A DNA stretch of 64,000 bases from NCBI GenBank assembly GCA_947473475.1, contig CANJBZ010000016.1, positions 20,809 through 84,808 of the forward strand, in the 5' to 3' direction. Each line of letters begins with the position of its first letter. Position 1 is the first letter of the stretch. The stretch comes from Alphaproteobacteria bacterium (lineage in GTDB: Bacteria > Pseudomonadota > Alphaproteobacteria > Micropepsales > Micropepsaceae). Shown one piece after another: positions 43,912 through 52,683 of this stretch. Under the pieces are notes generated by a model. The model saw only the letters and a list, made by a program, of their open reading frames with translations, had not been told where the DNA came from and searched no databases. Both the position numbers and the translations under genes were made by a program.

Positions 43912-44820
43912 TCAGAACCGATTAAATCGCCCGTAGAAGCCGCCGGCGATGTCGCAGTGTTCTGAATACTCATTCTGGCCGGGTCGCATGACCTGCGGTC
44001 CATTCAGCGGATTGCCGCCCGCCGCCGCTTTGGTCAGCAATTCTTTCTTCAGCGGCGGCCGGTTGGCGAATTTGGTCGGCGGATCGATACCGGAAACTTC
44101 AAGAATCAGCTTGTGGCGCATCGCCTGACCGAAATCCTTGAAGCTGCGTACCACAACGACGAACGAGCCGCGGCCGCCCGCGACGCAGGCCTGATAATAC
44201 TTGTCGAGATCGGGATAATAGCCGTTGGCGTTGTCGTCCATGATGGGCAGGCCGTTGACGACAATGCCCTGCGCGATCACGCGGTCATGCACTTCGCGCA
44301 TCGGATTGCCGTCATTGTTCGGCCCATCGCCCGACACGTCGATCACCCGCCGCGTGGCAACGATATCGCCTGCACTGGCTTCGATCAGCGTCGATCCGAG
44401 TTCGAGCGCGCTGCTTACTGAGGTACGCCGTCCCGGCGTACGCGGCAGAGCGCGAATCGCCTCGGAGAACTCCAGCGCGCTTTTCTTGTCGCGGATGATG
44501 TGCCAATCGAGAACGACCTTGTCGTATTCTGGACTGGAGAAGTCGATCATCGCGACAGCGATACGTCCGAGCGCGCCGCTCTGGATCGACTTAATCACAT
44601 CGGGATCGGCAAAGGCGTCGGCCGTGCCTTGGCGCTGCAGGTCCGCTTCTTCGTCATTGATGCTGCCCGACACGTCGGTGGCGAGGATCAGCTTCAAATC
44701 GACCTGTTGCGCGGCGGGGGCCGACAACGACGAGGAGGCAGACAACGCCAGCACCGACCCGGCCACCAGGGCGGCGCGCACAGCGCCGCGAGAAACATTT
44801 CGAGCCGCGCTGTTTTTCAT
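43912..44820 (-). CDS. DUF1194 family secreted von Willebrand A-like protein
   Basis: 302-aa exported protein (signal ending SSSLSAPAAQQ). A VWA-like domain has the MIDAS start LILATDVSGSINDEE, then VAMIDFSSPEYDKVV and VIDVSGDGPNNDG. This spacing is diagnostic for DUF1194. Periplasmic metal-dependent adhesion or scaffold function is inferred from the fold; no partner is evident. Confidence 0.9.
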   Translation of the reverse strand: MKNSAARNVSRGAVRAALVAGSVLALSASSSLSAPAAQQVDLKLILATDVSGSINDEEADLQRQGTADAFADPDVIKSIQSGALGRIAVAMIDFSSPEYDKVVLDWHIIRDKKSALEFSEAIRALPRTPGRRTSVSSALELGSTLIEASAGDIVATRRVIDVSGDGPNNDGNPMREVHDRVIAQGIVVNGLPIMDDNANGYYPDLDKYYQACVAGGRGSFVVVVRSFKDFGQAMRHKLILEVSGIDPPTKFANRPPLKKELLTKAAAGGNPLNGPQVMRPGQNEYSEHCDIAGGFYGRFNRF

Positions 44821-44938
44821 GGCGTAAGACCTCCCGCGTTTGACGAAAAGTACCTTTTCCGAAGCCTAGCATAACGCGCGAGATGAAGGTCCGCTTCTAA
44901 CCTCTGTGTCATCTCCTGGGGCAATTTCCCCAGCGCCG

Positions 44939-45589
44939 CTAGAATTTCACCATCGTACTGCGGGTCAGAGTGACCGCGCTCGTCACGATCACCGGGCCGC
45001 CTTTGGCCAGATGAAACGCCGCATATTGCTCATGATAGGGGCTGTCGCCTGCCGAGCAATCGACCGGCACGATGACCTTGTAGCCCCGCTGCGCCGCAGC
45101 CGATGCCGTGCCGACCGTCGCGCCCTGGAAGGAATTGCCGCAGATAATCACGGTCTTGATCCCGGCCTGGCGCAGGGTCGCCTGCAGCGTCGAACCCATG
45201 AATTTGTCGGGACCGCCTTGACGGTACCACTCGCCCACGCGCGGTTTGATGCCAGGGTCCATGATGTCGTCGGGGGTGGCTTTGCCGTCCGAACCGACGA
45301 GGCTGTACCAGACGATCATGTTCTTGGCCCGCGCGGCATCGTGCAGCCGCTTCATGTTCGGGACCTTCTCGACGCAACTCGGACGCGCGCCACAACCCTG
45401 TTTCATGATGTCGAGAAACAGAAGCGCCGTGGTCGCCGGATCGACCGTGACGTCCTTCAATTCCGGCGCGGGTGGCGCGGCGGCTTTTCCCCAATCGGCG
45501 ATAATGTCGGCAGCCCCGGCCGGCACAGCGGTGAGCATCGCTACGGCAAACGCACCGCCAACAGCAGCTACGGTTTTCGCAATGTGCAT
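44939..45589 (-). CDS. exported isochorismatase-fold protein without the catalytic cysteine
   Basis: 216-aa protein with signal MHIAKTVAAVGGAFAVAMLTAVPAGAA; GGAGGGAC precedes ATG 45589. Isochorismatase/cysteine-hydrolase fold: TTALLFLDIMKQG keeps the first Asp, and VIICGNSFQGATVGTASAAAQRGY aligns with the usual CGVATDVCVESTARDAADRGY region, placing Ala where the nucleophilic Cys should be. The Lys usually found before the SAF motif is also missing (EWYRQGGPDKFMGST). Such loss is known for true isochorismatases of the PhzD/EntB type, but those are cytosolic. Export is unusual. Activity is uncertain. Confidence 0.82.
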   Translation of the reverse strand: MHIAKTVAAVGGAFAVAMLTAVPAGAADIIADWGKAAAPPAPELKDVTVDPATTALLFLDIMKQGCGARPSCVEKVPNMKRLHDAARAKNMIVWYSLVGSDGKATPDDIMDPGIKPRVGEWYRQGGPDKFMGSTLQATLRQAGIKTVIICGNSFQGATVGTASAAAQRGYKVIVPVDCSAGDSPYHEQYAAFHLAKGGPVIVTSAVTLTRSTMVKF

Positions 45590-45686
45590 GAGGTCCCTCC
45601 CAGGATTCGCGCGTCTACACTTGAGAAAGCATAGAACCATCAGGCGAACCGCGCCACCGAAGAGGAGGATGCTGTGGCCGTGTCCT

Positions 45687-46010
45687 CTATACCAGGCCCA
45701 GGAAAATCAGCACCGCCCGGTCCATACGCACGACATCTTCCGCGCTTAGCGCGCCTACTCTTTTTCCAAGTTTATCCCTGGAAACCGTCACGATCTTGTC
45801 GATCATCAGCCGAGACGCAGATCGCAAACCGTTCTCATCGCCCGGTTGGATAACCGGCCGGAAAAATTCGGCATCCGTGGGATCGCTGGTAAACGGGCAA
45901 ACTGTGATGGATGCGGTCTTATCGAAGTGATCGGATTGGACGACGACCGCTGGCCGCGGCTTACCACCATAGCCGCCGGCAGAAACCGTCCAAATCTCCG
46001 CCCGTTTCAT
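45687..46010 (-). CDS. MazF/PemK-type toxin
   Basis: 107-aa type II toxin, expected mRNA endoribonuclease. MKRAEIWTVSAGGYGGKPRPAVVVQSD is the MazF N-terminus with the catalytic Arg after K-P, followed by SITVCPFTSD (Ser/Thr of the active site) and SASRLMIDKIVTVSRDKLG. Overlaps the antitoxin by 4 nt. Confidence 0.93.
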   Translation of the reverse strand: MKRAEIWTVSAGGYGGKPRPAVVVQSDHFDKTASITVCPFTSDPTDAEFFRPVIQPGDENGLRSASRLMIDKIVTVSRDKLGKRVGALSAEDVVRMDRAVLIFLGLV

Positions 46011-46231
46011 TCGTCATTCAAAGCCGAAACAGAATCGATAAACGCCTGGTCTTCCGCGGCGCCAGCGCTTCTTGCCACGGCGGCCGCCTGTCTGTGCGCC
46101 TCAGAGCGAAACGCCTCTGTGCGCGTATCGAGCACCCAGATTTGCACCGGACGCAAACCTTGCGCGCGCAACCTGTCGCGGTAATTCTGAACTTTTTCGC
46201 GAATGCTGCGCTTACGCCTGGAAACGCTCAT
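46007..46231 (-). CDS. MazE-like antitoxin (DUF3018 type)
   Basis: 74-aa basic antitoxin: SIREKVQNYRDRLRAQGLRPVQIWVLDTR (split here for length: the LRPVQIWV block is diagnostic), then HRQAAAVARSAGAAEDQAFIDSV, which would occupy the toxin. ATG 46231 follows GGTGG by 5 nt. Operon with mazF; a perfect palindrome overlaps the promoter. Confidence 0.9.
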   Translation of the reverse strand: MSVSRRKRSIREKVQNYRDRLRAQGLRPVQIWVLDTRTEAFRSEAHRQAAAVARSAGAAEDQAFIDSVSALNDE

Positions 46232-46241
46232 GACAACCACC

Positions 46242-46255
46242 GGTTACATGTAACC
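46242..46255. promoter_or_regulatory. probable toxin-antitoxin operator
   Basis: Perfect 14-bp palindrome GGTTACATGTAACC, 10 nt upstream of the antitoxin start. Conditional autoregulation by the MazEF complex is the standard arrangement. Confidence 0.7.
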
Positions 46256-46285
46256 TAAGGGTTAGACTCACAATTTTCAAGACAG

Positions 46286-47074
46286 CTACTGCGCGTAGGG
46301 CGGATAGCCTGACTTTTTCTGTTCCGCTTCCAGCAACCGGAGCATAGCGGGCCATTCCAGGACGCCATAGGGGCGGCGCGTTTCGGGGCGGTACAGAACC
46401 GCCGTGCGCGCCAGAACGTCTTCGGGCGGCACGATCAAATCGGCGCCCGCCGCCATGGCGTCTACTTGCGAGCGGCAGGCCATTTCGAGCTGGTACATGG
46501 TGTTGAACGCCTGCGCGATAGTTGGGCCACACGTCAACAGCCCGTGGTTTTTCAGCACCAGCGCGTCGTGGGGGCCGAGATTTTCCACCAGCCGGATGCG
46601 TTCATCCAGATTGATCGCCGGGCCTTCATAGGAGTGATAGCCGATGTGGTTATGAAAACGGATCGCGGTTTGATTCAGCGGCAACAGCCCGCATTTCATC
46701 GCGGATACCGCCATGCCGGCCCGGGTGTGCGTGTGGATGATGCACTTCACATCGGGGCGCGCTTTGTGAATGGCGCCGTGGATCACATAGCCCGATTTGT
46801 TGATGCCGTAGTCGGTATCGGGCTTGGAGATGATGTTGCCTTCGACATCGATCTTGGCCAGCGAAGACGCGGTGATCTCCTTGTAAAGAAGACCGTACAG
46901 ATTGATCAGAAGATAATCCGTACCCGGAATACGCGTGGTGATGTGGTTGTAGATCAGATCGGTCATGCCGAAATGATCTACAAGGCGATAGCAGGCCGCG
47001 AGCGCAACCCGGGCCTGCCATTCCTCAGGACTGACGTCACCCTGAACCGTTCTGAAGTCCGTGGTGTAGTTCAT
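46286..47074 (-). CDS. class II aldolase/adducin family protein
   Basis: 262-aa protein close to the adducin head-domain branch. Metal-binding HxH in CIIHTHTRAGMAVSAM and third ligand in LVLKNHGLLTCGPTI; YNHITTRIPG near the start. ATG 47074 has GAGGTGG upstream. Members include sugar-phosphate aldolases, but this branch (with LLINLYGLLYKEITASSL) is usually uncharacterised. Next to, and same strand as, the MBL-fold hydrolase. Confidence 0.88.
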   Translation of the reverse strand: MNYTTDFRTVQGDVSPEEWQARVALAACYRLVDHFGMTDLIYNHITTRIPGTDYLLINLYGLLYKEITASSLAKIDVEGNIISKPDTDYGINKSGYVIHGAIHKARPDVKCIIHTHTRAGMAVSAMKCGLLPLNQTAIRFHNHIGYHSYEGPAINLDERIRLVENLGPHDALVLKNHGLLTCGPTIAQAFNTMYQLEMACRSQVDAMAAGADLIVPPEDVLARTAVLYRPETRRPYGVLEWPAMLRLLEAEQKKSGYPPYAQ

Positions 47075-47087
47075 CGCCACCTCTTCC

Positions 47088-48182
47088 TCAGCGCGGCGCG
47101 TAGGTTTTGCTGAAGCCGTTACGCTGATTGGTGACGGTGAAGGTGCCGTCGGCCTGCGCCGAAAGCTTGATCCAATAGGCCTTTCCGTTATGCGCCGGCG
47201 CGGGCTGGATGCCGGGCGCGTTGGGCGCCGGGGCTTTCATCGGCTCGACCGCCATCACCGGCGACTCGTCGTCCGTGCGGTTGGCGATGAACATGCCCGG
47301 CGTCGTGTATTCTTGGCCCGACAGCAGCGAGAAATGGATCTGCCACAAATCCTCGAAACCCGGCGAGGAATGGATCGACATCATGGCGAAGGGCTCGCCG
47401 CCTTTGCGGGTGCCATTGTTCATGATGCCGACGCGCGGACGCAGCGCATGGTCCATCACCGGCGAATTGGACGAATCCTGACCGTGATGCAGGCCCAGCA
47501 GCACATCGACCGGCGGCAGCGTCGTGTTCGGGCACATCAGCTTGAATTCCATATTGCGCGTCAGATCGCCCAGATGCGCGGTGCGGAATTTGCCGAAGGT
47601 GATGTAGCTCGCCACCGACATGGGATCTTCCATGTTGTTGTCGATCGGCTGAAAGTTCGCGCATTCGGGATTGGGCTTCCCTGCTCCCGAAAGCGCCTTG
47701 GTGATCTCGCCCGCCGCAGCGACGATGGTCCAATCCACGCCCTTCAGCGGAATCTTCATGCCCGGCTTGGCGACCGTGTGTTTCGTGCCAGCATACAGCT
47801 TGGGATAAACGTCGCGCTCCCAATCGGCGCCCACGCCCGGCTGTGTGTTTGGACCGTGGTCGATGAATTCCTTGATTGGGATTTGCTTGGCGACTTCCTG
47901 CATGCCGCCGAAATGATCGCCGTGGTAATGCGTCAAAATCAGGTGATCGATCTGGGTCAGGCCCGCATCCCGCACGGCATCCATGATGCGTCCGGCATCA
48001 CGTACCGCGCCATTGGCATTGCCCGTATCGATGAGCACGGACTCGCCGGATGGCGTGACGAACAAGGTTCCATTCCCGCCTTCCACATCGGTGACATAAA
48101 TGTCGAATGTCGTGCGGTTCTGCGCGGCCGTGGCGGCCGCCGGTATCATCAAAGCCATCAAGCAAGCGATCGATGCGCGCAT
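47088..48182 (-). CDS. exported metallo-beta-lactamase-fold hydrolase
   Basis: 364-aa MBL-fold protein with signal MRASIACLMALMIPAAATAAQ; GGGAGGGG precedes ATG 48182. Metal site LTHYHGDHFGGM (HxHxDH), then HLGDLTRN for the bridging Asp and LLGLHHGQDSSN. The opening FDIYVTDVEGGNGTLFVTPSG is like ComEC-type competence hydrolases, which act on nucleic-acid or small phosphate substrates, but there is no membrane part. A second domain covers residues 270-360. Substrate unknown. Confidence 0.87.
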   Translation of the reverse strand: MRASIACLMALMIPAAATAAQNRTTFDIYVTDVEGGNGTLFVTPSGESVLIDTGNANGAVRDAGRIMDAVRDAGLTQIDHLILTHYHGDHFGGMQEVAKQIPIKEFIDHGPNTQPGVGADWERDVYPKLYAGTKHTVAKPGMKIPLKGVDWTIVAAAGEITKALSGAGKPNPECANFQPIDNNMEDPMSVASYITFGKFRTAHLGDLTRNMEFKLMCPNTTLPPVDVLLGLHHGQDSSNSPVMDHALRPRVGIMNNGTRKGGEPFAMMSIHSSPGFEDLWQIHFSLLSGQEYTTPGMFIANRTDDESPVMAVEPMKAPAPNAPGIQPAPAHNGKAYWIKLSAQADGTFTVTNQRNGFSKTYAPR

Positions 48183-48440
48183 GTGCGTGCTCCCCTCCCT
48201 GGAATCAGTCCAAACTGTCGCAGGCATCTTAAATCAGGTCGTTTCGGGAAAGAAGTGTATGGCCAAGCGAGGTTTTTGCCTGGCGGGAGGTCAGCGTATA
48301 ATGCGGCACCCGCAATTTTCGTGGGAACGCCCAGGACCTTCGCCCGTTGTCCGTCACCGGAGGGCCCGTCCACAGGGGCCGCATAACCGAATGCCTCGCA
48401 CGGGACACATCGCACCAGTGCAGGTCAAAGGAGACCTTCA

Positions 48441-49010
48441 ATGATTAAGCTGAAAACATTTGTAACCTCTGCCGCGCTCGCTCTTGCCACGGCGATGCCC
48501 ATGACCACGATCACCTTCGCACCCGCCGTTGCCGCGGCAAACGCGGACGATCTCAACAAAGACGCCAATAATGCCTTGCAGATGCTCTATCGGACCAACC
48601 CTGCCGCGCAGGCGATTGGGAAGCAGGCCAAAGCGGTCCTGATCTTCCCCAATATCGTCAAAGCCGGACTGGTCTTTGGCGGCGCCTATGGCGAGGGCGT
48701 CTTGGAACGGGGCGGCCGTCCCGTGGACTATTTCAACTCTTTCGCAGGTTCGTGGGGCCTTCAAGCCGGCGTGCAGTCCTATGGCTATGCCCTGTTCCTG
48801 ATGAACGATAAGGCCATCGACTATCTGAACAAGTCGCAGGGCTGGGAAATTGGCGTCGGCCCGACGGTGGTTGTGGTCAATGAAGGTGTGGCCAAAAACA
48901 TCTCCAGCACCACGCTGAAGGACGATTCCTACGCCTTCATCTTCGACCAGAAGGGTCTGATGGCGGGCGTCAGCATTGAAGGGACGAAGATTTCCCATAT
49001 CAAACGCTGA
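48441..49010 (+). CDS. SYLF (Ysc84) lipid-binding domain protein, exported
   Basis: 189-aa exported protein (signal to about residue 32). The SYLF domain spans the rest: AKAVLIFPNIVKAGLVFGGAYGEGVL, GSWGLQAGVQSYGYALFLMN and the C-terminal DQKGLMAGVSIEGTKISHI. Bacterial members bind phosphoinositide-like lipids in vitro; the cell role is open. AAAGGAGA precedes ATG. The 258-bp region before it holds its promoter and no other gene. Confidence 0.93.
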   Translation: MIKLKTFVTSAALALATAMPMTTITFAPAVAAANADDLNKDANNALQMLYRTNPAAQAIGKQAKAVLIFPNIVKAGLVFGGAYGEGVLERGGRPVDYFNSFAGSWGLQAGVQSYGYALFLMNDKAIDYLNKSQGWEIGVGPTVVVVNEGVAKNISSTTLKDDSYAFIFDQKGLMAGVSIEGTKISHIKR

Positions 49011-49032
49011 TCCGGCATATGTCGAAATAACA

Positions 49033-49066
49033 AAAGGCCCCGTCCGCCAATGCGGACGAGGCCTTT
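49033..49066. terminator. bidirectional terminator
   Basis: Stem AAAGGCC-C-CGTCCGC/GCGGACG-A-GGCCTTT with a 4-nt loop between the convergent SYLF and DUF6152 genes; A- and T-rich ends on both sides. Confidence 0.85.
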
Positions 49067-49093
49067 CGCTTAAAACGAAAAACGCCTGAAGGC

Positions 49094-49465
49094 TTAGTCG
49101 AATTCCTTCGGCTGGCCGCCCGGCGTGGTCAAGAAGCCGAGAAGGCAGTTGTTGCTGCCGTCTTTGGCGACATGGCACTTGACGTTAATTTCGTCGCCGA
49201 CTTTCACGGTGTCTTTCTTCCAGCCACCGCGGGTCAGAGCCGCCGGGCTACCGCCTTCGAGCGCGTACTGAATCGTCTCGCCCTTGGCGTCTTTCATATC
49301 GATGTAAACCCACACATGCGGGTTCAGCCACTGCAGTTCCGTGACCTTACCCTTGATGTCGGTCCACTTGATGGCTTCGTAGTTAGCGTGGGAATGATGG
49401 GCCGACGCCGGAATGATCGCTGCCAACGCCATGGCGGCCGCAAGGCCAAAAGTCTTAAACTGCAT
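49094..49465 (-). CDS. DUF6152 family exported protein
   Basis: 123-aa secreted protein (signal MQFKTFGLAAAMALAAIIPASA). Body: HHSHANYEAIKWTDIKGKVT, ELQWLNPHVWVYIDM, LEGGSPAALTRGGWKKD and VGDEINVKCHVAKDGS, the DUF6152 pattern. The His-rich mature N-terminus (HHSH) could bind metal. Function is unknown. Confidence 0.88.
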   Translation of the reverse strand: MQFKTFGLAAAMALAAIIPASAHHSHANYEAIKWTDIKGKVTELQWLNPHVWVYIDMKDAKGETIQYALEGGSPAALTRGGWKKDTVKVGDEINVKCHVAKDGSNNCLLGFLTTPGGQPKEFD

Positions 49466-49592
49466 GTCAGGGGCTCCCTAAATTTATCGGCTAAGTATAG
49501 CCGGTCAGAACGCCGAGGAAAACGGGTCGGCGCATCCCTTGCGTCATTTTAACCTACCGTGCGCGCCCGCATCGGCCGGAAACCTTACTTCC

Positions 49593-50012
49593 TCACTTTT
49601 TCGTGCCCGGGCAGAGGTCCAGGACCACTTCGGGCCAGCCAAGCACCGGTTCGCCCAGCGGCATCAGGTGCAGCTTGTCGCCCGCCTGCGGCTCTACCAG
49701 GAACATCATCTTGTCGGTCGCCGGATTGACGACCTGGCCTTCGCGCGCGCCCGCCAGAATCAGGGTGCCATCTACGGTCTTGCCCTGATTGACGACGGTC
49801 AATTTCATGCCCGCTTCGCCGCGGACCGATTTGTTCATCTCGCCCGATTTCAAATAGGCGGCGTCGCAGCTACCGCCTTGCGGCGCCTTCCAATTGCCGG
49901 ACACCGCTTTCGCGGTGTTGTCGGCTTCGCCCTGATTTTGCTGGGCAAAAACGGCAGAACCGCTTCCCACAGCCAAAATCACAGCAAGCGCTAATGTTGT
50001 CCTCAAGCCCAT
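49593..50012 (-). CDS. secreted protein of unknown function
   Basis: 139-aa protein starting MGLRTTLALAVILAVGSGSA at ATG 50012, with GGGAGGAG 7 nt upstream. Mature part has two Cys (GSCDAAYL and LDLCPGTKK) likely to form a disulfide across an eight-strand-like beta fold (MKLTVVNQGKTVDGTLILAG). It faintly recalls small beta-barrel inhibitors, but I do not recognise the family. Confidence 0.7.
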   Translation of the reverse strand: MGLRTTLALAVILAVGSGSAVFAQQNQGEADNTAKAVSGNWKAPQGGSCDAAYLKSGEMNKSVRGEAGMKLTVVNQGKTVDGTLILAGAREGQVVNPATDKMMFLVEPQAGDKLHLMPLGEPVLGWPEVVLDLCPGTKK

Positions 50013-50114
50013 TGGGCCACTCCTCCCGGTGTTCAATCCCAGTTCGTATTATAGCGTTGTGCCCGGTCGCTGCCAACGCGCTCGCGCAGCTTTGAATTTG
50101 TAGAAGCCCGGCGG

Positions 50115-50705
50115 CTACTTCGGCGGCTCCAGGGTCTGGATCGGTTCGACCGCATTCGGATACCAGAAGGTACGGTGGCAGGCCTCACAGGCCGCGTCGA
50201 GATCCTCGCCGAGTTTGTCCATTCCGGCGATATCGCGCTTGTCGATCGCCTTAAGCATATCGGAGCCCACATCGTGGAGCCGGCGGGCAAAGCCAATGAA
50301 AGCCGTCCAGTTTGTCTCGATAGCCTTTTGAATTTTCTGGGGATCGTCCTCCCCGCCCTTCTCTTCCCTGTCCAGTTCGCGCGTGGCAACCTGACGGCCC
50401 TCCATGCGCAGCAGGTTCGTCGCCTCGATAAGAATCAGGGCATTACGCCGCACCGCGGTCCATTCGGCCTCGGTATGGGGGGTCTTGTCGTGTAGGCCGG
50501 TTTTGTCCGAGACGAAGCCGGTCGAAGCCCACAGGAAATCGGCGGCGGGGTCGACTTCCGCATCCATGATGTCCTGAATGGTAGCGGTAATCTGGAACGG
50601 CGATTCGGCGGGTTTAGCCTCTGCCTGTGGCGCAGGCGTCTCTTTCGAACACGCCGCAGCGGCAAGGGCTAGTGCAGCCAGTGGAAGCAAATAGAGGGGT
50701 CGCAT
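50115..50705 (-). CDS. c-type cytochrome lipoprotein (cytochrome c'-like)
   Basis: 196-aa protein with lipobox LAAAACS and a single C-terminal heme motif CEACHRTFWYPN about residue 172. A mainly helical body precedes (IQDIMDAEVDPAADFLWAS, IGFARRLHDVGSDMLKAIDK). Heme near the C-terminus of a helical protein is the cytochrome c'/c556 pattern. Electron partner unknown. Confidence 0.87.
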   Translation of the reverse strand: MRPLYLLPLAALALAAAACSKETPAPQAEAKPAESPFQITATIQDIMDAEVDPAADFLWASTGFVSDKTGLHDKTPHTEAEWTAVRRNALILIEATNLLRMEGRQVATRELDREEKGGEDDPQKIQKAIETNWTAFIGFARRLHDVGSDMLKAIDKRDIAGMDKLGEDLDAACEACHRTFWYPNAVEPIQTLEPPK

Positions 50706-50853
50706 GTCCGGTCACTCTTTAGCACTGCCACGGATACGCGGCGGCGCGGAAATTCCCTACACCATGCTCCCTTCTGCGAAAAGCGCCCGTTGAGCAATCG
50801 CTGGGATTCGCCGCAAAGCGGCTGTTTGACGCTGGCCTGCCCGAATCGGGGAA

Positions 50854-51030
50854 TTACGCCGCGGCGACGGCCAACTGGAGATAGGTGTCGTTGTCTTGCT
50901 CGACCGCGCACCGCAGCATGTCGTGGGCTTGCTTTTGGCCGACGAGATCACTCAATTCGGACATCGCTTCGGGATAGGTGGCTTCGCCGCTCAAGTACCG
51001 GACGACAATGTCGCGGATCGTGTCTGCCAT
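50854..51030 (-). CDS. 58-aa hypothetical protein
   Basis: Short ORF MADTIRDIVVRYLSGEATYP...QLAVAAA with GGAG 7 nt before ATG 51030 and a TAA stop. It has amphipathic helices and no repeats. Codon use is like neighbouring genes. The flanking 150-bp gaps show nothing else. Function unknown; the clean initiation signal supports it being real. Confidence 0.55.
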   Translation of the reverse strand: MADTIRDIVVRYLSGEATYPEAMSELSDLVGQKQAHDMLRCAVEQDNDTYLQLAVAAA

Positions 51031-51176
51031 TTTTCAACTCCGTTACAACGAAGAGCTTCAACGGCATCGTTAGGCTCCTCTGGTTAACGGTAAGGAAATT
51101 CCGCGGAAATCGTTTCCCGGGAAGACTCCCTATTGCGATGCAAGAAGGTTTTGCGCGCGCCGGATATACGGCAGGT

Positions 51177-51809
51177 TCACTTGGTACCGGCTTGTATCCC
51201 GTCGAGGTTGCCGTATTCGCCGGGCGGGACGAGCGTATAGAAGCCACTCATCTTCAAATGCACGGTGACCGGCTTGCCGCCCTGATTTTGAAGGTACCAG
51301 CCATGCACGCCCTCAAAGGGGGCGATCAGCGAGCCTGACGATTTCACGCCGGTCTTCTGCTCGTACTCGGCAATTTTGGCTTTTTCCCCTTCCGGGCGCG
51401 GCCAGGTTTCGCCGTGAAAATCGTAATAGAACCAATCGGGATTTTCGAAGCCTTCGACGTCCCAGGAATAGACCAGGGAATCGCCCGGCTTCATTTGCAC
51501 CTTGTATTCCAGCTCCCCGTCGGGCGGCAGCGGGATGTCGATCATGTCGCTGCGGTAGGCGGACACGGCGGCGCGCGCGGCCGATCCGCCACCGGCTGCG
51601 GCGGGCGCAACCGCGGCCACCGTAACAGGCTCGGCGGCGGCAATTTTGTTCAGCCCCGTGAGCTGGCCGAAACCGGTCGGGTCGTAGCCATATTCCGCCG
51701 GCAGGAAGAACAAGAACGTTATGGCCGTCGCCACGATGGCCGCCCCGAGGGTGAGCGCAATAAGGCGGCGCGGCGCAACATTAATCGATGCAGACGTGTC
51801 CATGGTCAT
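51177..51809 (-). CDS. membrane-anchored exported protein coupled to HupE
   Basis: 210-aa protein with one N-terminal TM helix (RRLIALTLGAAIVATAITFL) and a periplasmic beta-rich domain: PLPPDGELEYKVQMKPGDSL, YSWDVEGFENPDWFYYDFHG and VHGWYLQNQGGKPVTVHLKM. Its start codon directly follows the HupE stop. Such transmembrane-anchor proteins repeatedly accompany HupE/UreJ-like genes; role unknown, possibly metal delivery. Confidence 0.82.
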   Translation of the reverse strand: MTMDTSASINVAPRRLIALTLGAAIVATAITFLFFLPAEYGYDPTGFGQLTGLNKIAAAEPVTVAAVAPAAAGGGSAARAAVSAYRSDMIDIPLPPDGELEYKVQMKPGDSLVYSWDVEGFENPDWFYYDFHGETWPRPEGEKAKIAEYEQKTGVKSSGSLIAPFEGVHGWYLQNQGGKPVTVHLKMSGFYTLVPPGEYGNLDGIQAGTK

Positions 51810-52526
51810 TTAGAAGCGTCCGTTCGTGAAGTAGCCCGCAAGCTGGTACTCGATCAGGGCAAAGCCGCCGACCATGATCAGCACATTGGCAAGCACCGCG
51901 TTTCTGGTGAAGCTCGGCGTTTTCCGCCAGGCGATGATAAGGGCCAGGATGACGGACAAAGCCAGAAGCTGCCCGATTTCGACCCCGACATTGAACGAAA
52001 TCATGTTCGCCAGCAGCCCGTCCGGCGACATCCTCAGCGCCTGAAGCTTGGTCGCCAAGCCAAACCCGTGGACGAGGCCAAAGCCGAGTACGGCGGCTTT
52101 TGTATTGGGCTGAAATCCGAAAAGGGACTGAAAGCCGCCCAGATTGTCGAACGCCTTGTAGACAACCGAAAGGCCGATCAGCGCATCGACGAGGAAGGAA
52201 TTGACGTTCAGCCCAAACAGCACGCCCGCCAGAAGGGTGATGCTGTGCCCGATGCTGAACATGGTCACGTAGAGGGCTACGTGGCGCAGCCGGTAGAGGA
52301 AAAATACGACCCCCAGGATGAATAGGAGATGGTCGTAGCCGGTGACCATGTGCTTGGCGCCCAGATACATGAAAGGGAGTATCTGCGGACCCGTGCTGGC
52401 CGCCACGAAGGCGGCATCCTTCCCGCCAATGCCATGGGCCCAGGCGGTCGGCGCCAGAACCACCAGCGCAACAAACAGCAGCAGCCAGCAAAATCCCGCC
52501 CAAAACCGCCGGGGAGTATGTTTCAT
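51810..52526 (-). CDS. HupE/UreJ family membrane protein
   Basis: 238-aa integral membrane protein with cleavable signal (LVVLAPTAWAHG) and about six TM helices. Family motifs are HMVTGYDHLLFILGVVFFLY (GxDHxLF) and FSIGHSITLLAGVLFGL, with GFGLVHGFGLATKLQAL later. HupE/UreJ proteins are thought to move nickel or cobalt. Coupled with the anchored periplasmic protein. Confidence 0.9.
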   Translation of the reverse strand: MKHTPRRFWAGFCWLLLFVALVVLAPTAWAHGIGGKDAAFVAASTGPQILPFMYLGAKHMVTGYDHLLFILGVVFFLYRLRHVALYVTMFSIGHSITLLAGVLFGLNVNSFLVDALIGLSVVYKAFDNLGGFQSLFGFQPNTKAAVLGFGLVHGFGLATKLQALRMSPDGLLANMISFNVGVEIGQLLALSVILALIIAWRKTPSFTRNAVLANVLIMVGGFALIEYQLAGYFTNGRF

Positions 52527-52683
52527 GGAACCCATCGCGTATGCCCTGCACCTCGCGACCATTATACGCAGGCCCGGTCGCAATCCTGTCAAAAAATTTA
52601 GCGGAGGCCCGATACCCGAGGGTTACTGCCCCTAACAGCCTAGCGTCGAGCTCGGAACCCGAAAGCCGAAAGCCGAAAGCACG

